Shown here one piece after another: positions 34,849 through 47,367 of a DNA stretch of 64,000 nucleotides. Where the stretch lies: NCBI GenBank assembly GCA_015501595.1, contig JADNRX010000021.1:62001-126000 (forward strand), given 5' to 3'. Within the stretch, counting starts at the first letter, position 1. Each line of letters begins with the position of its first letter. The DNA is from Hymenopellis radicata. Lineage: Eukaryota; Basidiomycota; Agaricomycetes; Agaricales; Physalacriaceae. A model generated the notes under the pieces. The model saw only the letters and a list, made by a program, of their open reading frames with translations, was not told the DNA's origin and searched no databases. Made by a program: the position numbers and the translations under genes.

Positions 34849-35762
34849 CTAGTCAACGAAGTTAGGACTACAGGCCGATATTGAGAGGCAAGGGTACAGC
34901 TTACTCGGAACACCCTGCCCAGCTGAATTCACGAAGCTCTTCAGAGAACTACTCGTGCAAAGCAACCCACGAACAAAGGCCTCCGCCACGACGAGGGCAC
35001 CGTCCGGGCTGGTATGAAGATGATCGTTCGGATAAAACGTCGTCACTTTGGTTTCTCCTAGAGCGTCGTACGCTTGGGCCAGATAGTTGTAGTGATCGAC
35101 ATAAGGGATGTTTTTCCTTGTACCAATGCTCGCGGCATAGGTCACGAATCTACCCCCAGGCGCGATGGCGTCCCCGTTCCAGATGTTATCGGGAGTTTGA
35201 GAAGAGATGATAGGGATACCGCCTTTGGCCACGATAGCGTCAATAGCGTTTTCGATATAGTACGCGAAGCTGTGAATGACAATTTGCGTGCCGCTAGCCA
35301 AGTGATGAAGACTGCAGTTCGGGATGAGTACAAAGTTCATACCTGGACGTGGTGACTGTCGATGTAATGTTGTAACCATCGCCAACAGCATCCTGATTGC
35401 CGTTATCGACAGCACCAGAAGTACCATCGTTGTGGCCAAATTCGATGATCACGTAGTCTCCGCTCTTTACAAGACTGACAAGCGTATCGAACCGACCCGA
35501 CTCGCTGTAAGATCTCGCACTTGTACCACCAACAGCGTCGTTGACAACGCTGATAGTGACAAACTGTGGTAGATAAACTCCCCATCCTTCAAGAGACGCT
35601 TTGAGTCTGGAATGGCGGGCATGGTCAAATCGCGCGCCCACCTTGAGTCCCAGTCCCCGAACCTCCCCCGTTCAATGCCATCGTAGAATCTCCAGCGAAA
35701 TACACCGTGGCGGAGATCAAAGGCGCAACGAAAAGAGAAACAAAGTAACTGAGAGGATGCAT
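34849..35762 (-). CDS. GDSL/SGNH esterase, rhamnogalacturonan-acetylesterase-like, copy 2
   Basis: Tandem paralogue of the gene at 33623-34547, same strand, with the same exon plan. The signal peptide is MHPLSYFVSLFVAPLISA. Catalytic blocks: [37 protein letters not shown], and PNDHLHTSPDGALVVAEAF with the Asp/His pair. GWGVYLPQFVTISVVNDAVG and SARSYSESGRFDTLVSLV complete the SGNH fold. Introns GTGGGCGC...TTGAAG and GTATGAACT...TGGCTAG splice in frame, so this copy is intact (about 255 residues). The C terminus differs from copy 1 (GVPSKLYPCLSISACSPNFV). Predicted extracellular pectin/plant-cell-wall activity, consistent with a saprotrophic or plant-associated fungus. Confidence 0.88.
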
Positions 35763-36410
35763 GAAGAATCCCAAGAGGTATGCGAAACCACGTTACAAGC
35801 TTCCCCGAAGGCTGTCGTCTTGAGTGCGATGAGGTATCAAGTTCACCGCCGGGCCGCCACTCATCATAACAAGAATGACATCGACTTTTTCTGTCGTCTC
35901 GAAGACATCTCGAGCGGTCAGGTGGGGAAGTTATATTTGGGGAACATGTAATGCACATGGCGCTGAATGCAACGAGAAGCGGCAGCTCTCGCAAGAGTGG
36001 CGCCTTCTAGGTCATCTGAGCCATACACCGATGATTCCGCGGTAGCCAACGTATAGATGAGATGCGTGCGAATTCGACCGAGGATTGCGTCCCTACCCAA
36101 AGCAGTCTGTTCGATATGATGTCGACGGATGTTAGACTGTTTTACGATTAGTAACACTTGTATGCGAAATACACGAATATATTATAACCGTGGCGCATCA
36201 CTCGACTTTTTTGCGTTTTTTTGCCATTCATGGCAATTGGAGAGGAGGAAGGCGGTGCCTGGCTTTTGGTTGAAGGGGTAGACTTGGAAGGTCGTTTTCG
36301 GTCGTGTCCATGTCCGTTGGTCTTGGATATACCATTGGTAACGGGCTTTGGTCGAACATTTGTTTGCGGTCGCGCTAAAAGTCCAGATGAGTGGGATACA
36401 GACCTTTACG
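35763..36410. other. Gap between esterase copy 2 and UTP17
   Basis: A 648-base gap between two minus-strand genes; it holds the esterase promoter and the UTP17 3' UTR. Several overlapping ORFs (65-94 codons) on both strands lack any recognisable motif. AT-rich near 36130-36190. No gene called. Confidence 0.4.
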
Positions 36411-39319
36411 TCAGGCATACGTACGCTGTAGAGAATGTTGCTTGAAAAGTCCAATGAACGCCTCCATGTCTAGAGCATCTAGATTTCGTCGAGGAGGCTT
36501 CGGAAGGGGTTCAGTCTCATCGGCATCGCCCATCTCGACATCACCATCGCCGTCCGCAACATCGTCCAGAGCCACATTGCGTGGTTTGATAAAGTCGGAC
36601 ATTGCATCGTCAAACAGGGTTTCCAGCGGTGGCATCATGAATGATGGGCCATCGAAGAGGCTCGGTATTTGATCTGGCCCCGACAAGTCCTGCGCCGGTT
36701 GCGGTACTGCTTCCTGTTCCCCGCTGAATGCGGACTTCCCGAATATGTCCTGGAACAGTGTATTCTTCGTCGAAGAAGTGGATGGTTGAATCCCTATAGC
36801 GGCAGCTCCCTCATCCGGCACCTTCTGCACATCATCTCCGAAATGAATAACACTCCAGTCCTGGGATATGCCGATGAATTGAGAAGAAAATGCTATGGCA
36901 CTGCGTAACCGGAAGGGCAACTTCCGGGTCATTGTAGGCTGTGACGACGAGCACGAGTAGATTGATGCATGCGTGCTTGGGCCGTGATGACAGAGCACAG
37001 TGAAAGAATCATCGTTCGGACGCGAAATGACAGATTGAATCGTGAAGTCACTGCGACGGTGCCATATAACTGAAGAGATGATAAGCCCCTTGTTCCATAA
37101 GTCAAGCGAGCACATACCGGACTGAAGAATAAGATCCCAAATGGAAATGTCCCGACCAGAAATGACGGCCAAATACCTGCCGCTCGAACCAACAAACTGC
37201 GCTGACGAAACGTTAGGACATTCGGGAGTTGTCAGAATGCGTCGGGGAACAGTAGTTAAAGGATCGTAGAGCACCACGTGCTTTTTGAACGAAATCGAGA
37301 GCAGCGATCCATCCGGCGACCATGACACTTTCTTCGGGGTCTCTGAGCGAAAATCGAACGTAGATCGCGGAACCCAAAATTCTACATTAACATCATTAGT
37401 TCAAGGCGACGAGTGACGAACATCAAAAAATCCACCGGATGCAGTCCGATCCTTGGTTTTTTTCAACCTCCATATTTTGATGTTATTGTCCGCGCCCGTT
37501 GTTGCAAGTAATAATGATGAAGACGACGGAGAAACTGGACTGAACGCGATGTCCATGACCTTTTGAGAACCATGTGGGCGGTCTATGCGAGTGTTTAACA
37601 TCCAAGATCCAACTTGGCGATCCCACGACCATATTTTGAGATAAACCTCCCCATGAAGAGTACCGTCACCTTCTCGTCTATCCACCGTTGCCATCCAGTC
37701 CCCAGAGGAGGAAACCACCGTCATTTCTACTCTTGGCGGCTCAAGAGGCTTTTCGTCTCGTCTTGAGACACGGTTGGAGGGCGATACTTCTAGCTCAGAT
37801 ATCACCTGGGATGAAGGTATCGAGAACATTTGGAGAGAGGAGGGGTGCGATGAAGGGAGTATGAGAGTTGAGGAAGCGGGGTGTGAGGCAAGCGGGGTGG
37901 GAGTTACACTTGTGGATGTTGAAGCACCATCATGGACCACCGCAGGATCTGAAAGATCCAATTAGATAGGGGCCAAATTGTGGTTCGAGGACGTACCGAG
38001 GCGTATACGGGAATAACTCCTCGAAACCTGAAGAGTCGAGGCGCCAATAAAAAGATACGTCCCGTCAGCAAGCCCGACCAGATACTCCTCCTCACGCCCG
38101 ACTTTCGACAGCGCTATGGTGTTGATCGGCGCGCCGATACGAGGTATAAACTCCTTCTTGCCACTCTCCAACTGCCAGATCACCAGAACCGCCTCTTCCC
38201 CACCACTAAGCAGGTACGCCCCATTCGAGGTGAAAACAAGTGAAGACACGGCATGAGCGTGCCAATGAAAACTCGCCGTTTGAGTCTTCTTTTCTACCCC
38301 GACTGCTTTTACGTGGACCTGGTCGTTCAGACAATACCATAGTCGGATGTTTCCTTTTGCATCTCCTGTAGCAAAGTAATCTTCTGAAGGGTGGAAGGCG
38401 AGACATGTGATACGTTCGGACGAAACGTATTTCGTGAATCGAGAGGTGGACGAGGTAAGAGATGCAACGTAAGCCTTGTACCCAGCGGTAGCTACGAGCC
38501 ATTCGCCGTTGTGAGAGATAGCGAGACCGGTAGGGAATCTCGTTTTGCCGATGGGTACAATTTCCGAAGACGTTCGTACTGAAGACTCTCCGATGGCGTC
38601 GTTTGTATGTAGTGATACCTTCAACACAACGGCACTGTCATCTGCTGCTAATTACAATGAGGAGGTGGCAAGCGATAAAGAAGGAATACACACCTCCTTT
38701 CGTTTTATTTTTGCTGGGACGTGTAACGGAAGCAAAGATGTAATCTTTGAATTTCTCGTGGGCACACAAGTGATGTACAGGCTGCGATAAATCAATCGTC
38801 TTGAGCAGGGTAGCCTCTAGAAAGTCCCAGATATGTATGTAGCCGTTGCAGGATCCAGTGATCAACTGAAATGCGTTGTTCGGATTGAGGACAGCGGAGG
38901 TGAGCAAGTTGGATGCAGTGTTTGCATTGGACGACCGTGGGGGCGTCAGAGTCGATACATTTTGGCCTGTCGCCACTGAGTATATCTTCACCGATGGCCC
39001 AACCAGTGAGAAAAAGTAACTAGCGGGACCGAAGTTAGTCAAACGAACGACAACTTGCTTCGACGTACCTTCCATCCTTGGTGAAAACGGGAGGCACTTT
39101 GCTGACATGCGAGTCGGTCAGCGCCGTCCAGTCCCAATCCAAGTCCGTGTCTGCATTTCCCTTGGCTGCAGCCTTCTGCGAAACGCGTCTTTTGTGGCCG
39201 GCACTAGGCTGCTCCTTGCCTTTTCCTTTTCTCCTCGAAGCGGATTTGCTGTCCTTGTCTGGTAAAGGACTTGGTGGAAGGGGAATGTTATGGGCCTCCC
39301 TGGACGATGAAGCAGCCAT
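36411..39319 (-). CDS. NAN1: WD40 U3 snoRNP component Nan1/Utp17 (WDR75-like)
   Basis: Subunit of the t-UTP/UtpA complex of the small-subunit processome, acting in 18S pre-rRNA transcription and processing. A basic N terminus (KSASRRKGKGKEQPSAGHKR) precedes two beta-propeller halves. Conserved blocks: TALTDSHVSKVPPVFTKDGR, YFFSLVGPSVKIYSVATGQN, GSCNGYIHIWDFLEATLLKT, TRFPTGLAISHNGEWLVATA, GDAKGNIRLWY, TFHWHAHAVSSLVF-like ASFHWHAHAVSSLVF, and GADNNIKIWRLKKTKDRTAS. The acidic C-terminal part (DVADGDGDVEMGDADE) ends with a short helix, ALDMEAFIGLFKQHSLQRTY. About six introns splice in frame (for example GTGTGTATTCC...TAATTAG near 38693-38645). No frame damage seen over 2.9 kb. Confidence 0.88.
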
Positions 39320-39609
39320 CTAACGTCGTGAATTTCGTGATCGAAAAAAAGTCGTGAGGCAGAAGCAGTTGCATAACACGGCCACACAAATCCCTTCAAG
39401 TTCTAGTTCCCAAGTTGAAATCTATGCGACAGAAACAGGGTATTCATGGTACATAATGCATAATGGTACAGAGCTAAAATACAGAAAGAATAGTTCTAGC
39501 GTGTGTCCCAAGAACAATTGATACATCCATCAAGGTGCCCGCCCATAAGTGTCATCCAAAATCCAATCATATCAACAAAAAATGAGTTATCCTCATCGCA
39601 TACCCAACA

Positions 39610-41814
39610 TCATGTTACCAGAGGTTTATACCCCACTAGCGTTCTAGCCGTCCGACAAGGAACCTGTAGGTCCTCTGCCGGAGCGTGTTTGCGTGCTTCA
39701 AGCATCGCTTCACGCATTCGTTGCTCTTCCACGAGCTCTGCTTTTTTCAGCGGCTCACGCGGTGGGAATGGCCATCCAATGTTGTTGAGGGAACACCAGA
39801 GCGAGGCCCTGGCTTGCATATCACTATACGGCATAAATATATGGGTGGATCAAGATGGAAGAAGAAAAAAAACGTACTTCTGGTATCGTTCAATTAGCTT
39901 CTCGAATTTCTTCCGATTCTGGGTTTCTTCAAAGTCGTCATCGTCCTCCCATCCAAACGGTCGTAATTCGTCCCTCCGATTCCGAAGACGGTCCTTGAGC
40001 TCCTCCCACAATGGTTCCCGACAAGCAAGAACGATCGTGTATGAGCGGTACAGATGCATCGCTAAAGACCGTTCATTCATCGAAGCCAGTCGGACAGCAG
40101 GGAATAGAGATGACGGTATTGACGGTACAGTTGTAGAATCAGCGGACGAACTCTCCAACAGAAATGGTACAAATTTCGGAGGCGGTGTCGCAATCCGTAT
40201 GGGTAATGTAGCATCACTGTCTCCACCCGCCGACTTGACGGACTCGTCTTCTAGAGGCATCTCGCTGTTCGCTTTCTCGGAAGACGTCGAGGAAACCGAG
40301 CCAGACTTCTCGCGTCCCATAGTACTGAAGAGCGTAGACAACGAAGATTCGTTCGTAGATGAATTCATTGTAGAACGGGATGATATTGTAGACGAGAAGG
40401 AAAGCGAATTTGGTCGGGTGTTCATTGGTCCTGATGAGGGCGAAGGGCTGCCATCGGCGGATAACGGGAAGACGGTTGACATGCGTAAATCTGGATTCTC
40501 CGCACCAGAGTCGACCGCATAAGACGTGACCATTTGATCTGGAAGGGGTTGAAGAGGGGGTATTGGGGGCATAGGCCAGCTTATCACTGGACCTACAGTA
40601 CAATGTCGAAAATAAGTGGTGAAATAGTTTGGCAGCAGTGCTAAAAGTTGAAGTCATTACAATCTTCAGGTCTCAACAGTAAATGGTTTACCTGACGGCT
40701 TCATGTTAATGAAGCGATGTGCAAATACAGCTTTATACAGCGATTCCAGCAAAGCGTGGTCATGAGAGGGCGTGTCTTCATCAAGGGTATCTTGGGGGGA
40801 AGGGTATCCACGTTGGGAACCATCAGGGAAGTGAACTGAGGTTGATCGTCTGGGCCTTGCGCGTAGAGGAGCCGTAAACCATCGTGGCAGGAACGGAAAG
40901 ACGATGTCTACACGAGGAATGGGTTAATAGCACATCGCAGACCATGCACGGACCGTACCATCTTCTGTAACTTCAATAGAACCCCCGGGCGCAATATCCG
41001 GTTAATTTCCTGGAAGCGGTTAGATTAGGAACACCTCTGGGACCAAGTAGGCGGAGACACCTCAAATAGGTTATCCCATTTATTCTCGGGGACTGCTCGT
41101 GCAATGGATTGAACGTGAACGTGATCGAATTCGTCGTCCTCGAAAGGCAGTTTTGTTGTAAGACTGTAGATGAGGATCAATGGTTGAGCAAGAGCACAGT
41201 CTGCATGTACTAACAAGTTGCCATGCACCCAACTTATGCGGGCTTGCAGGGACTCATCTAGAACGTTGGTGGGAATTTGAATGTTAACCAAGTCGAATCC
41301 AACCTTCCAAAAATAAGTTCCAAGTGATATTCCAAGGTAGAAAAAACGCACAAATTCGCAGTCCGTCCATTCCTTCGCGGCATCAATAATCCACGTTCCC
41401 ATCTACGGCGCGTCAGGATACGATGTTGTCGGAAATGGATACACGCACCCCACAACCAAGATCCAACACGCGCTCTGGCGGCTCCTCAAAGTTAACGAAG
41501 GATACGGAGCCATTCCTCAGATACTTAGTAAAGCGGTTGTCCAGGGATTCCCTATGACCGAGCCACTAAGTGAGTGTCCAAATAGAGACTGGGACGGCTA
41601 CTCACAGCTCCAGGACCTCTCTGTCGTACGATATAGGGTATGGCGCCTTCTCACTGTCGTAGGCATGATGACGCTGGCCGTGCTTGAACACAAAGGATAT
41701 CTCCTTGAGCCTCGGTTGACGCTTTCCATCGACCGAATTCAACTTTCCGAGCGTGGAGATGGGTCGCGGGGGTTGGGGTAACGCAGGTGTCAGTATGGTC
41801 GACGTCGACTGCAT
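39610..41814 (-). CDS. S-adenosylmethionine-dependent methyltransferase (class I) with long C-terminal extension
   Basis: Predicted class-I methyltransferase; substrate unknown. It starts MQSTSTILTPALPQPPRPIS. After ESLDNRFTKYLRNGSVSFVN comes motif I, ERVLDLGCGMGTWIIDAA (split by an intron), then an acidic strand-2 region FVGFDLVNIQIP, NLTTKLPFEDDEFDHVHVQ and the post-motif RILRPGGSIEVTEDD. The second half is a long linker rich in Ser/Pro (to about residue 480) and a helical C-terminal domain: LASMNERSLAMHLYRSYTIV, EELKDRLRNRRDELRPFGWE and MREAMLEARKHAPAEDLQVP. Such fusions are common in basidiomycete genomes. One base is missing from a G run near 40985, exactly within RILRPGGS. Introns elsewhere are in frame. 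Confidence 0.8.
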
Positions 41815-42910
41815 GCCAGTTGCGGATTACAGCAGACGATTCAACCGACTGCTAACCAACTTTATGAATGGTGGAAGAGGATAGTGACAGAGGAATCAAG
41901 CCAGGTGCAGCATGTCTTGGAAAGGACCTGGATGATCGGAGCAAAGCGAAGGCGAAGGTAACAAGGTGCAACAACTTTCACTCATCCATCATTTATACAG
42001 CGTCTCGGCTTCTGATGCAGAATGGTATTTTCAATAGAGAACCGGCGCCCGTCCACATGGGCTATATCGTGTATGTATGTACTATCTCTGTGGTCGCTGA
42101 GACAGCCAAGTTTTCAACCTGTAATTGAGCCTGAAATTGGTTGACGGTAGGTTGTATGCCAATTGGCTCGTGTGATGCATCAAGATATCCCCATAACACC
42201 ACAGTAGAGGTGCAATAATCAACAGTAGTACCGTGAGACCCAGTATTTGCTGCAGGGAGAAAACATACACGTTGCCTCTTGGTCCTGAATTCCGTTGCGA
42301 AGTTGGAGCTAGCCGCAGCCCAGACTCGAGCGGAAGTCAACTCATAATTGCGGTCACTTAGCTAAGTGTCACTAGGGGTAGGCCGTAAATCAGAGAGCTA
42401 CACTTATGTATTAGAATGAGCGTCAGGATGATCATCAGCACAAGTTGTGAGTCGTAATACTCGAGTGTTTGAAAGCGTCCATCTGATATACTGATTGTGA
42501 AACAATTAATGGAAACAGTAGGGTGTCAAACCGAGGCGTTGTTTCATGCAACGGTGGTCGCTTTACTATCCTCACACCTCCATAAGGACTTACCGATGAC
42601 GGCAGCCACACTTATTCGCGTATAGTGGGTATTAGAAGGGGATTTTTAGTAAGACAACGAACAACAGACGCATAGGAGGAAGAGTACCTACCTGTACGCC
42701 ACAGTTAAATCAACGTTGGAGAAATTAAAAGGATATCTACCCCGTTACGGCCAAATAACCAGGGAAAAGCGGTGCATATTTCGCGCAGATCTCGTATGTA
42801 ATCATCTATCCACAGCGATCGGAACCGACTATGACATTTAGCAACTCATCCTGAACTGATCCAAGCGTGTGGCCGGGACACGCAAACGCGGAGCCACGAC
42901 TGGAACTAAG
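41815..42910. other. Upstream gap between methyltransferase and GTPase genes
   Basis: Part of a 1.15-kb gap between divergent genes. It contains a possible short minus-strand coding segment (42062-42340, listed separately), donor-like GTAAGTCC near 42594 on the minus strand, and AT-rich stretches. No conserved protein recognised. Confidence 0.35.
42062..42340 (-). other. Unassigned 92-codon ORF
   Basis: Minus-strand ORF with a protein-like composition (GYLDASHEPIGIQPTVNQFQ, then AQLQVENLAVSATTEI) but no recognised family. A good 3' splice site (TTTTCTCCCTGCAG) lies inside, and a donor-like GTACATAC follows TTEI. So it may be an exon of a small multi-exon gene rather than a simple ORF. A second frame encodes a hydrophobic run (ILGLTVLLLIIAPLLWCYG). 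It may equally be chance. Confidence 0.25.
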
Positions 42911-42918
42911 TATATAAA
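42911..42918 (+). promoter_or_regulatory. TATA box of the GNL1-like gene
   Basis: TATATAAA, 46-53 bases upstream of the start codon at 42964, followed by a leader containing the imperfect repeat CTCATACTCACACTCATACT. This is the clearest TATA element in the window. Confidence 0.6.
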
Positions 42919-42963
42919 GTTACACGAGTGTTAGCCCCAACTCATACTCACACTCATACTCCA

Positions 42964-44986
42964 ATGCCTCGAGCCCATAAACCAACAGCGACGACGAAGA
43001 AGAAGGAAGATCAAAAGCTCCGGAGGGCTATCAAGCGTGGCGACGTTGAACCCCCTCCAAAGGTTTCGAAGGCTAAAGGGAAAAAGTCGCATCTGACGCG
43101 TTCTCTCCCGACTGCCGACAAAGAGTCATCCAGGAAACTTCAATCTGCGTTCGTCAAGCTGCCCGCCTCATTTCTTCAGGAAACATTGGCTCTGTCAACT
43201 TCTCTGATTCTACCGCGTCCTATCCCGGAATCCAACTCGATTCTCTTGGATAATGAATCTGATTCTGTTGGCGTGTTGTCCTGTCCACAGCGACCACCAT
43301 GGAACTTTCAAATGTCCAAGAAGGAGTTGGAGAAGGGAGAAGAGTCTGTATTCTTGAAATGGCTCAATAAAACCGACGCGCTGGTTCAGAAGTGGGAGGA
43401 CGCCGCTAAAATCGATGTCATCCCCGAGAACAATGATCCTGAACTTCCTCCTTCTCCGCCTCCTGCCACTGCGATGCCTCGATCCACAACATATTTCGAA
43501 CGCAACATTGAAGTGTGGCGACAGCTGTATGTTCAGCGATCCATTGCGTCAGTCTGTATTGATCGTCGGTTTCTTTAGATGGAGAGTAACAGAGATCTCC
43601 CAAATCATCTTGGTCCTCCTCGATTCGCGGTGCCCCCTTCTCCACTATCCGCCGTCTCTGTCAACCTACCTGTCTCAAAAGAAGCACATACTTGTGCTAA
43701 CAAAGGTCGACATCGCTGGTCCCGAGCGGGTGGCTGCTTGGACTAGTTATCTTCACGCGAAGCACCCAACAGTGCGAATCATTCATGTCGAATCGTACGC
43801 GGAACGCGACGTCAGCGCTGTTCATCAAGGTAGAAGGAGACACGACCCCCATCTTCCCGATGCTTTTCGACACCGCTTCGTCCAGACCCTTCAGGAAGTT
43901 CATGCGGAGCTACTCGAGCCTCCCGAAGAGGTTAAGAGCAACCCTAACCGCTTGAAGCACTGGCGGCCGCGGATAAAAACAGACATCGATTGGGACGCGG
44001 TGCACAACGCCCGTGGAGAAAAGGTCGGAACTGCTGTAGGGGGAGCCATCGCTCCCGTCGAAGGCGAAGAAGATGCAGAACCGCAGTTCCTATCCGTCGG
44101 CCTCGTCGGTAAGCGGTTTACTAGCTTTCAATTCACTTTTCTCATTATCAGTAGGACAACCCAATGTGGGAAAGTCCTCGCTATTGAACGCTCTGTTCGG
44201 CACTCACAAGGTCCAAGTGTCAAAGACTCCGGGAAAGACGAAACATTTCCAGACCCTGTTTTGGACATCCGAGGTCCGCCTCGTCGACTGTCCGGGTCTT
44301 GTCATGCCAAACTTTGTGCCGATGGAGATGCAGGCTCTATCGGGCATCCTTCCCATAGCGCGCATTTCATCGATACCCTCTTGTATCCACTTCGCTAGCG
44401 AGCGCCTGCCGCTCGAAGACGTCTTCCACCTCGCGCATCCGAACCCGCCTCTTCCATTCGAAGAGGACAAGCGCACATGGCGTGATCCCCAGAAGCGTCC
44501 AGTTCCGAAAAGCGTTCAGTGGACCGCAATAGATGTCTTGACAGCGTACGCTGTGGACAAGGGATGGGTAACTGCACAGGCCGGCAGACCAGACATCAAA
44601 AGGGCCGGGAACTCAAGTAAGTGTCTATTATTGGAGTTTCGCGTCGACCATCTCAACTTTGCCTTGTCGTAGTTCTACGGACATTAGCGGAATCTAGAGT
44701 TGCGTGGGCGTTCTGGCCTCCTGAGACGGATATCACCCATCTGTCTCCCGCTCATGGTGTCTGGATACCTCGTACTGAAGCCGATAACCACGCTCACGAG
44801 GAAGAAGAAAGTAGCGGTGAGGAGGTCGATGCGAACGTAGAACTTAACTCGGAACCAGAGGACTCCGACGAAGAATCTGATGATGAAGATGCGACGGTCT
44901 TGGGAGGAGGCACAGGTCGGTTTGCTATGCTGTCGTCAGCTGCGGAAAGCCCAAGCGAGGACGAGAGTGAGAATGATGCTAAATGA
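42964..44986 (+). CDS. Circularly permuted GTPase, GNL1-like (YlqF/YawG family)
   Basis: Putative ribosome-assembly or export GTPase. The basic N terminus (MPRAHKPTATTKKKEDQKLR) is typical of GNL1/Nog2/Lsg1 relatives. The motif order is permuted. G4 comes first (ILVLTKVDIAGPERV), then G1 (VGQPNVGKSSLLNALFG, after an intron), then a G2-type VQVSKTPGKTKHFQT and G3 (VRLVDCPGLVMP). An anchor block before G4 reads FERNIEVWRQLWRVTEISQI with ILVLLDSRCPLLHYPPSL. The acidic C terminus (EEEESSGEEVDANVELNSEP) fits GNL1-type proteins. Start at 42964 is preferred to the in-frame ATG at 42928 because MPRAHK matches family N termini. All introns are in frame. Exact orthology (GNL1 versus Lsg1) is not settled. 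Confidence 0.85.
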
Positions 44987-45219
44987 GGAAATCGACTCGT
45001 ATACATAAAGCCTAACACCAGCACTCAAGTCATTCAATCGATGAATATAATAGAGATGCAATGACATTGGCAGACATAGCCATCAGTGTTGATATTGTAA
45101 GATAATGTAAAACGATAGCGATGAGTTTCCGTCCGGAAATAACGAGTGTACCTATGTAAGTCAGTAATATAATCAAGCAGTATAACAAATAAATAAAAGA
45201 TTGGGGGTAGAAAGCATAA

Positions 45220-46997
45220 CTAAACACCTATGAGCCTGTAGAACTCTTCATCATTCAACACCGCAATTTCCTCCTTGGTGGTCGCGTGTACCTGAACGGG
45301 TTCGACCGCACAGATTTGGTTACTGACCAAGTTTTGCACGTACTCCGGCGTTATTTGCCGTACCTGCTGATGCTGGAGGTAGAGCTTCGAGAGCGGATAT
45401 CCAATGGCTTTACGCGACTCGACAAACGCTTTCAGGAAGTCGGGGGCAGACTTTGCACTTCCACATATCGCAATTCGGGTAACAAGATGACGGGCTTTGT
45501 GTCACTGTCTCCATGAATCACCGTCTCGGACATTGAGGGGACGTGATGTTCGTGGAACAGAGATCGATGCTCGTTCGGGATGCCGATATGGGGATGCATT
45601 GTAACTGGATCGTACATGAACGCGGCTATGCCAGGTGGGGTAATTTCGGATATGCGAAGGTAGCGAACCTTGGGCATAGAGGCCAGGAAAGCGATGAATG
45701 AGGTCATGTCGATGGGATCAGGGAAGTCGTGCTGGAATATTGACAGGATATTGACTTTTGGGAACATCCCGACCATGTACTCGTATACGGGCCCGTAACC
45801 GCGCTTCTTGAAGGACAGTAGCTGTAAGTCCTGAACATTGGGCGCAGAGAACTGTTGAGTAATACCCTTCACGAAGCCTGGGGCAAAATTACAGATCAAC
45901 AATATCTTCAGGTGGTTCAGAGGGACTGGATCGGCAGTGAAGTGGGGGTCAAAACCGCGACTGGGGCCGGCACCATCAAGAGTAAGGCGGAAGAGCAGGG
46001 GGCATTTACGAAGGATGAGACGAAACATCTCTCGAGTCGGAGCGAGTTCTAGCGGTAGACGGCGGAGGTCGAGGGTGGTTAGGTTGCTGATGCTAGAGGC
46101 CTGCCATTCGAAGTGAATGCCGTTGATACAAAGCCAATCGAGCTTGGGAACGACAGGGCCACCTATGACAGGATATCGAGTAACCTCTTCGTGACCAACC
46201 ACTACCCTCTTGATTCCTGGCCACTCATACAAATCACCGCGACGGTGAACCTCGAAGCGTTTTAAGATGAGAGGACGTCCCCGACGAGCTACTTCATCAA
46301 CACGTTTTACGAGTGTTAGAAGAGGCTCCCAGTCGAATATGATCATGACGAGAACCTCGATCTGGTAAACATTGGCAAAGAGTCGGTCGAGCAACATGTT
46401 CATCCTCTCGTTGTCGATTTTGTCCTTCTCAACGTCATCGAATCGAATGTGTAGGGAGGAGCGACCAGCGCGATCGAGCCAGGCGAATGCACGGTCGAAT
46501 GGATATTGGGAGGTGTTTATCATTATGGCGGTCCACAACGACTGGTCTCCCAAAGAGAGCTCGCGCCACATCCGACACGTCGAGCTGACAGCAAGGCGAA
46601 CTCGCGCCCCATTCGAGTCTGACCAGACCGCGAGCCGGAGGATCTCGAGGATGATTTCGCTCGGGAGGTCATTAATTCGGAACAAACGCCAGAATCTAAG
46701 ATTGTACTCCGTTCGTAGCAAAACGAGGCGATTTACCACCTCGTGCCGGCGCGGATCGTCGGTATGCATGCCTGCGTGGGTGGCATAGAAGCCCATAATA
46801 GTCTGGCGAAGTTGCTCGCATTGTGTGCGGAGGATGTGGAGATTGTTGGCAGCAACGATTTCGGGCTGACCGGCAAGCTGCTTGGAGAAGTGTTGTGCGC
46901 ACTGTAAGATGGCCGTCTGGTGCCGATATTGGGTGGGGAACGGATATGGTGGGCGTGCAGCTGGCGGCTGAGCAGGAGCCAATGTTGGTTGCACCAT
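45220..46997 (-). CDS. F-box protein
   Basis: Predicted SCF adaptor of the large basidiomycete F-box family. The first 100 residues are Pro-rich then helical (HILRTQCEQLRQTIMGFYAT). The F-box is INDLPSEIILEILRLAVWSD, with STCRMWRELSLGDQSLWTAI completing it. Leucine-rich-like repeats follow (LTTLDLRRLPLELAPTREM, RKCPLLFRLTLDGAG, FPKVNILSIFQHDFPDPIDM). The start is supported by a 52-base 5' UTR intron (47049-46998, GTGAGTTT...TTTCAG) that ends directly before the ATG. Near 45443 one base is missing from a G/C run between EVQSL and APDFLKAFVESR. The restored C terminus ends NDEEFYRLIGV at 45220. Target unknown. Confidence 0.85.
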
Positions 46998-47359
46998 CTG
47001 AAAGGAAGATGATCATCAGCGACGCGCAGAAAACGGCGGACAAACTCACGATGATGGGTGATGGGTGATGGTAGATGTACAATGAACACTCCGGCGACAA
47101 GGCAAGAAGTACGGCGCGGTGGAGAGGAGTGCGTGACCTTGTCCACTTGAGGCCAATACGGTGAGTACCGCGCTTTATTTGGTGCTGTGGACTCACAATG
47201 GACACACAATCGTTGATCCCAACCACCGACTATTACTCTTTTCAGATCGTCCTTGTCGTCTTCTTCTGCCAATTCAAGCCAGTGTCGACCGCCGCCAGGA
47301 CTTGCCGATGTGTGTTTACAGTCAAGAAACGAGTTTGGGACTTGCCATGAGGCACCGAC

Positions 47360-47367
47360 TTTATATA
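47360..47367 (-). promoter_or_regulatory. Putative TATA box of the F-box gene
   Basis: TATATAAA on the minus strand, about 360 bases before the start codon, so the leader would be long and carry the intron at 47049-46998. Distance is less certain than for the GNL1-like gene. Confidence 0.4.

Noticed and set aside
35467..35994. 175-codon minus-strand ORF over the start of esterase copy 2
   Set aside because: It overlaps the well-supported signal peptide and catalytic Ser exon in another frame.
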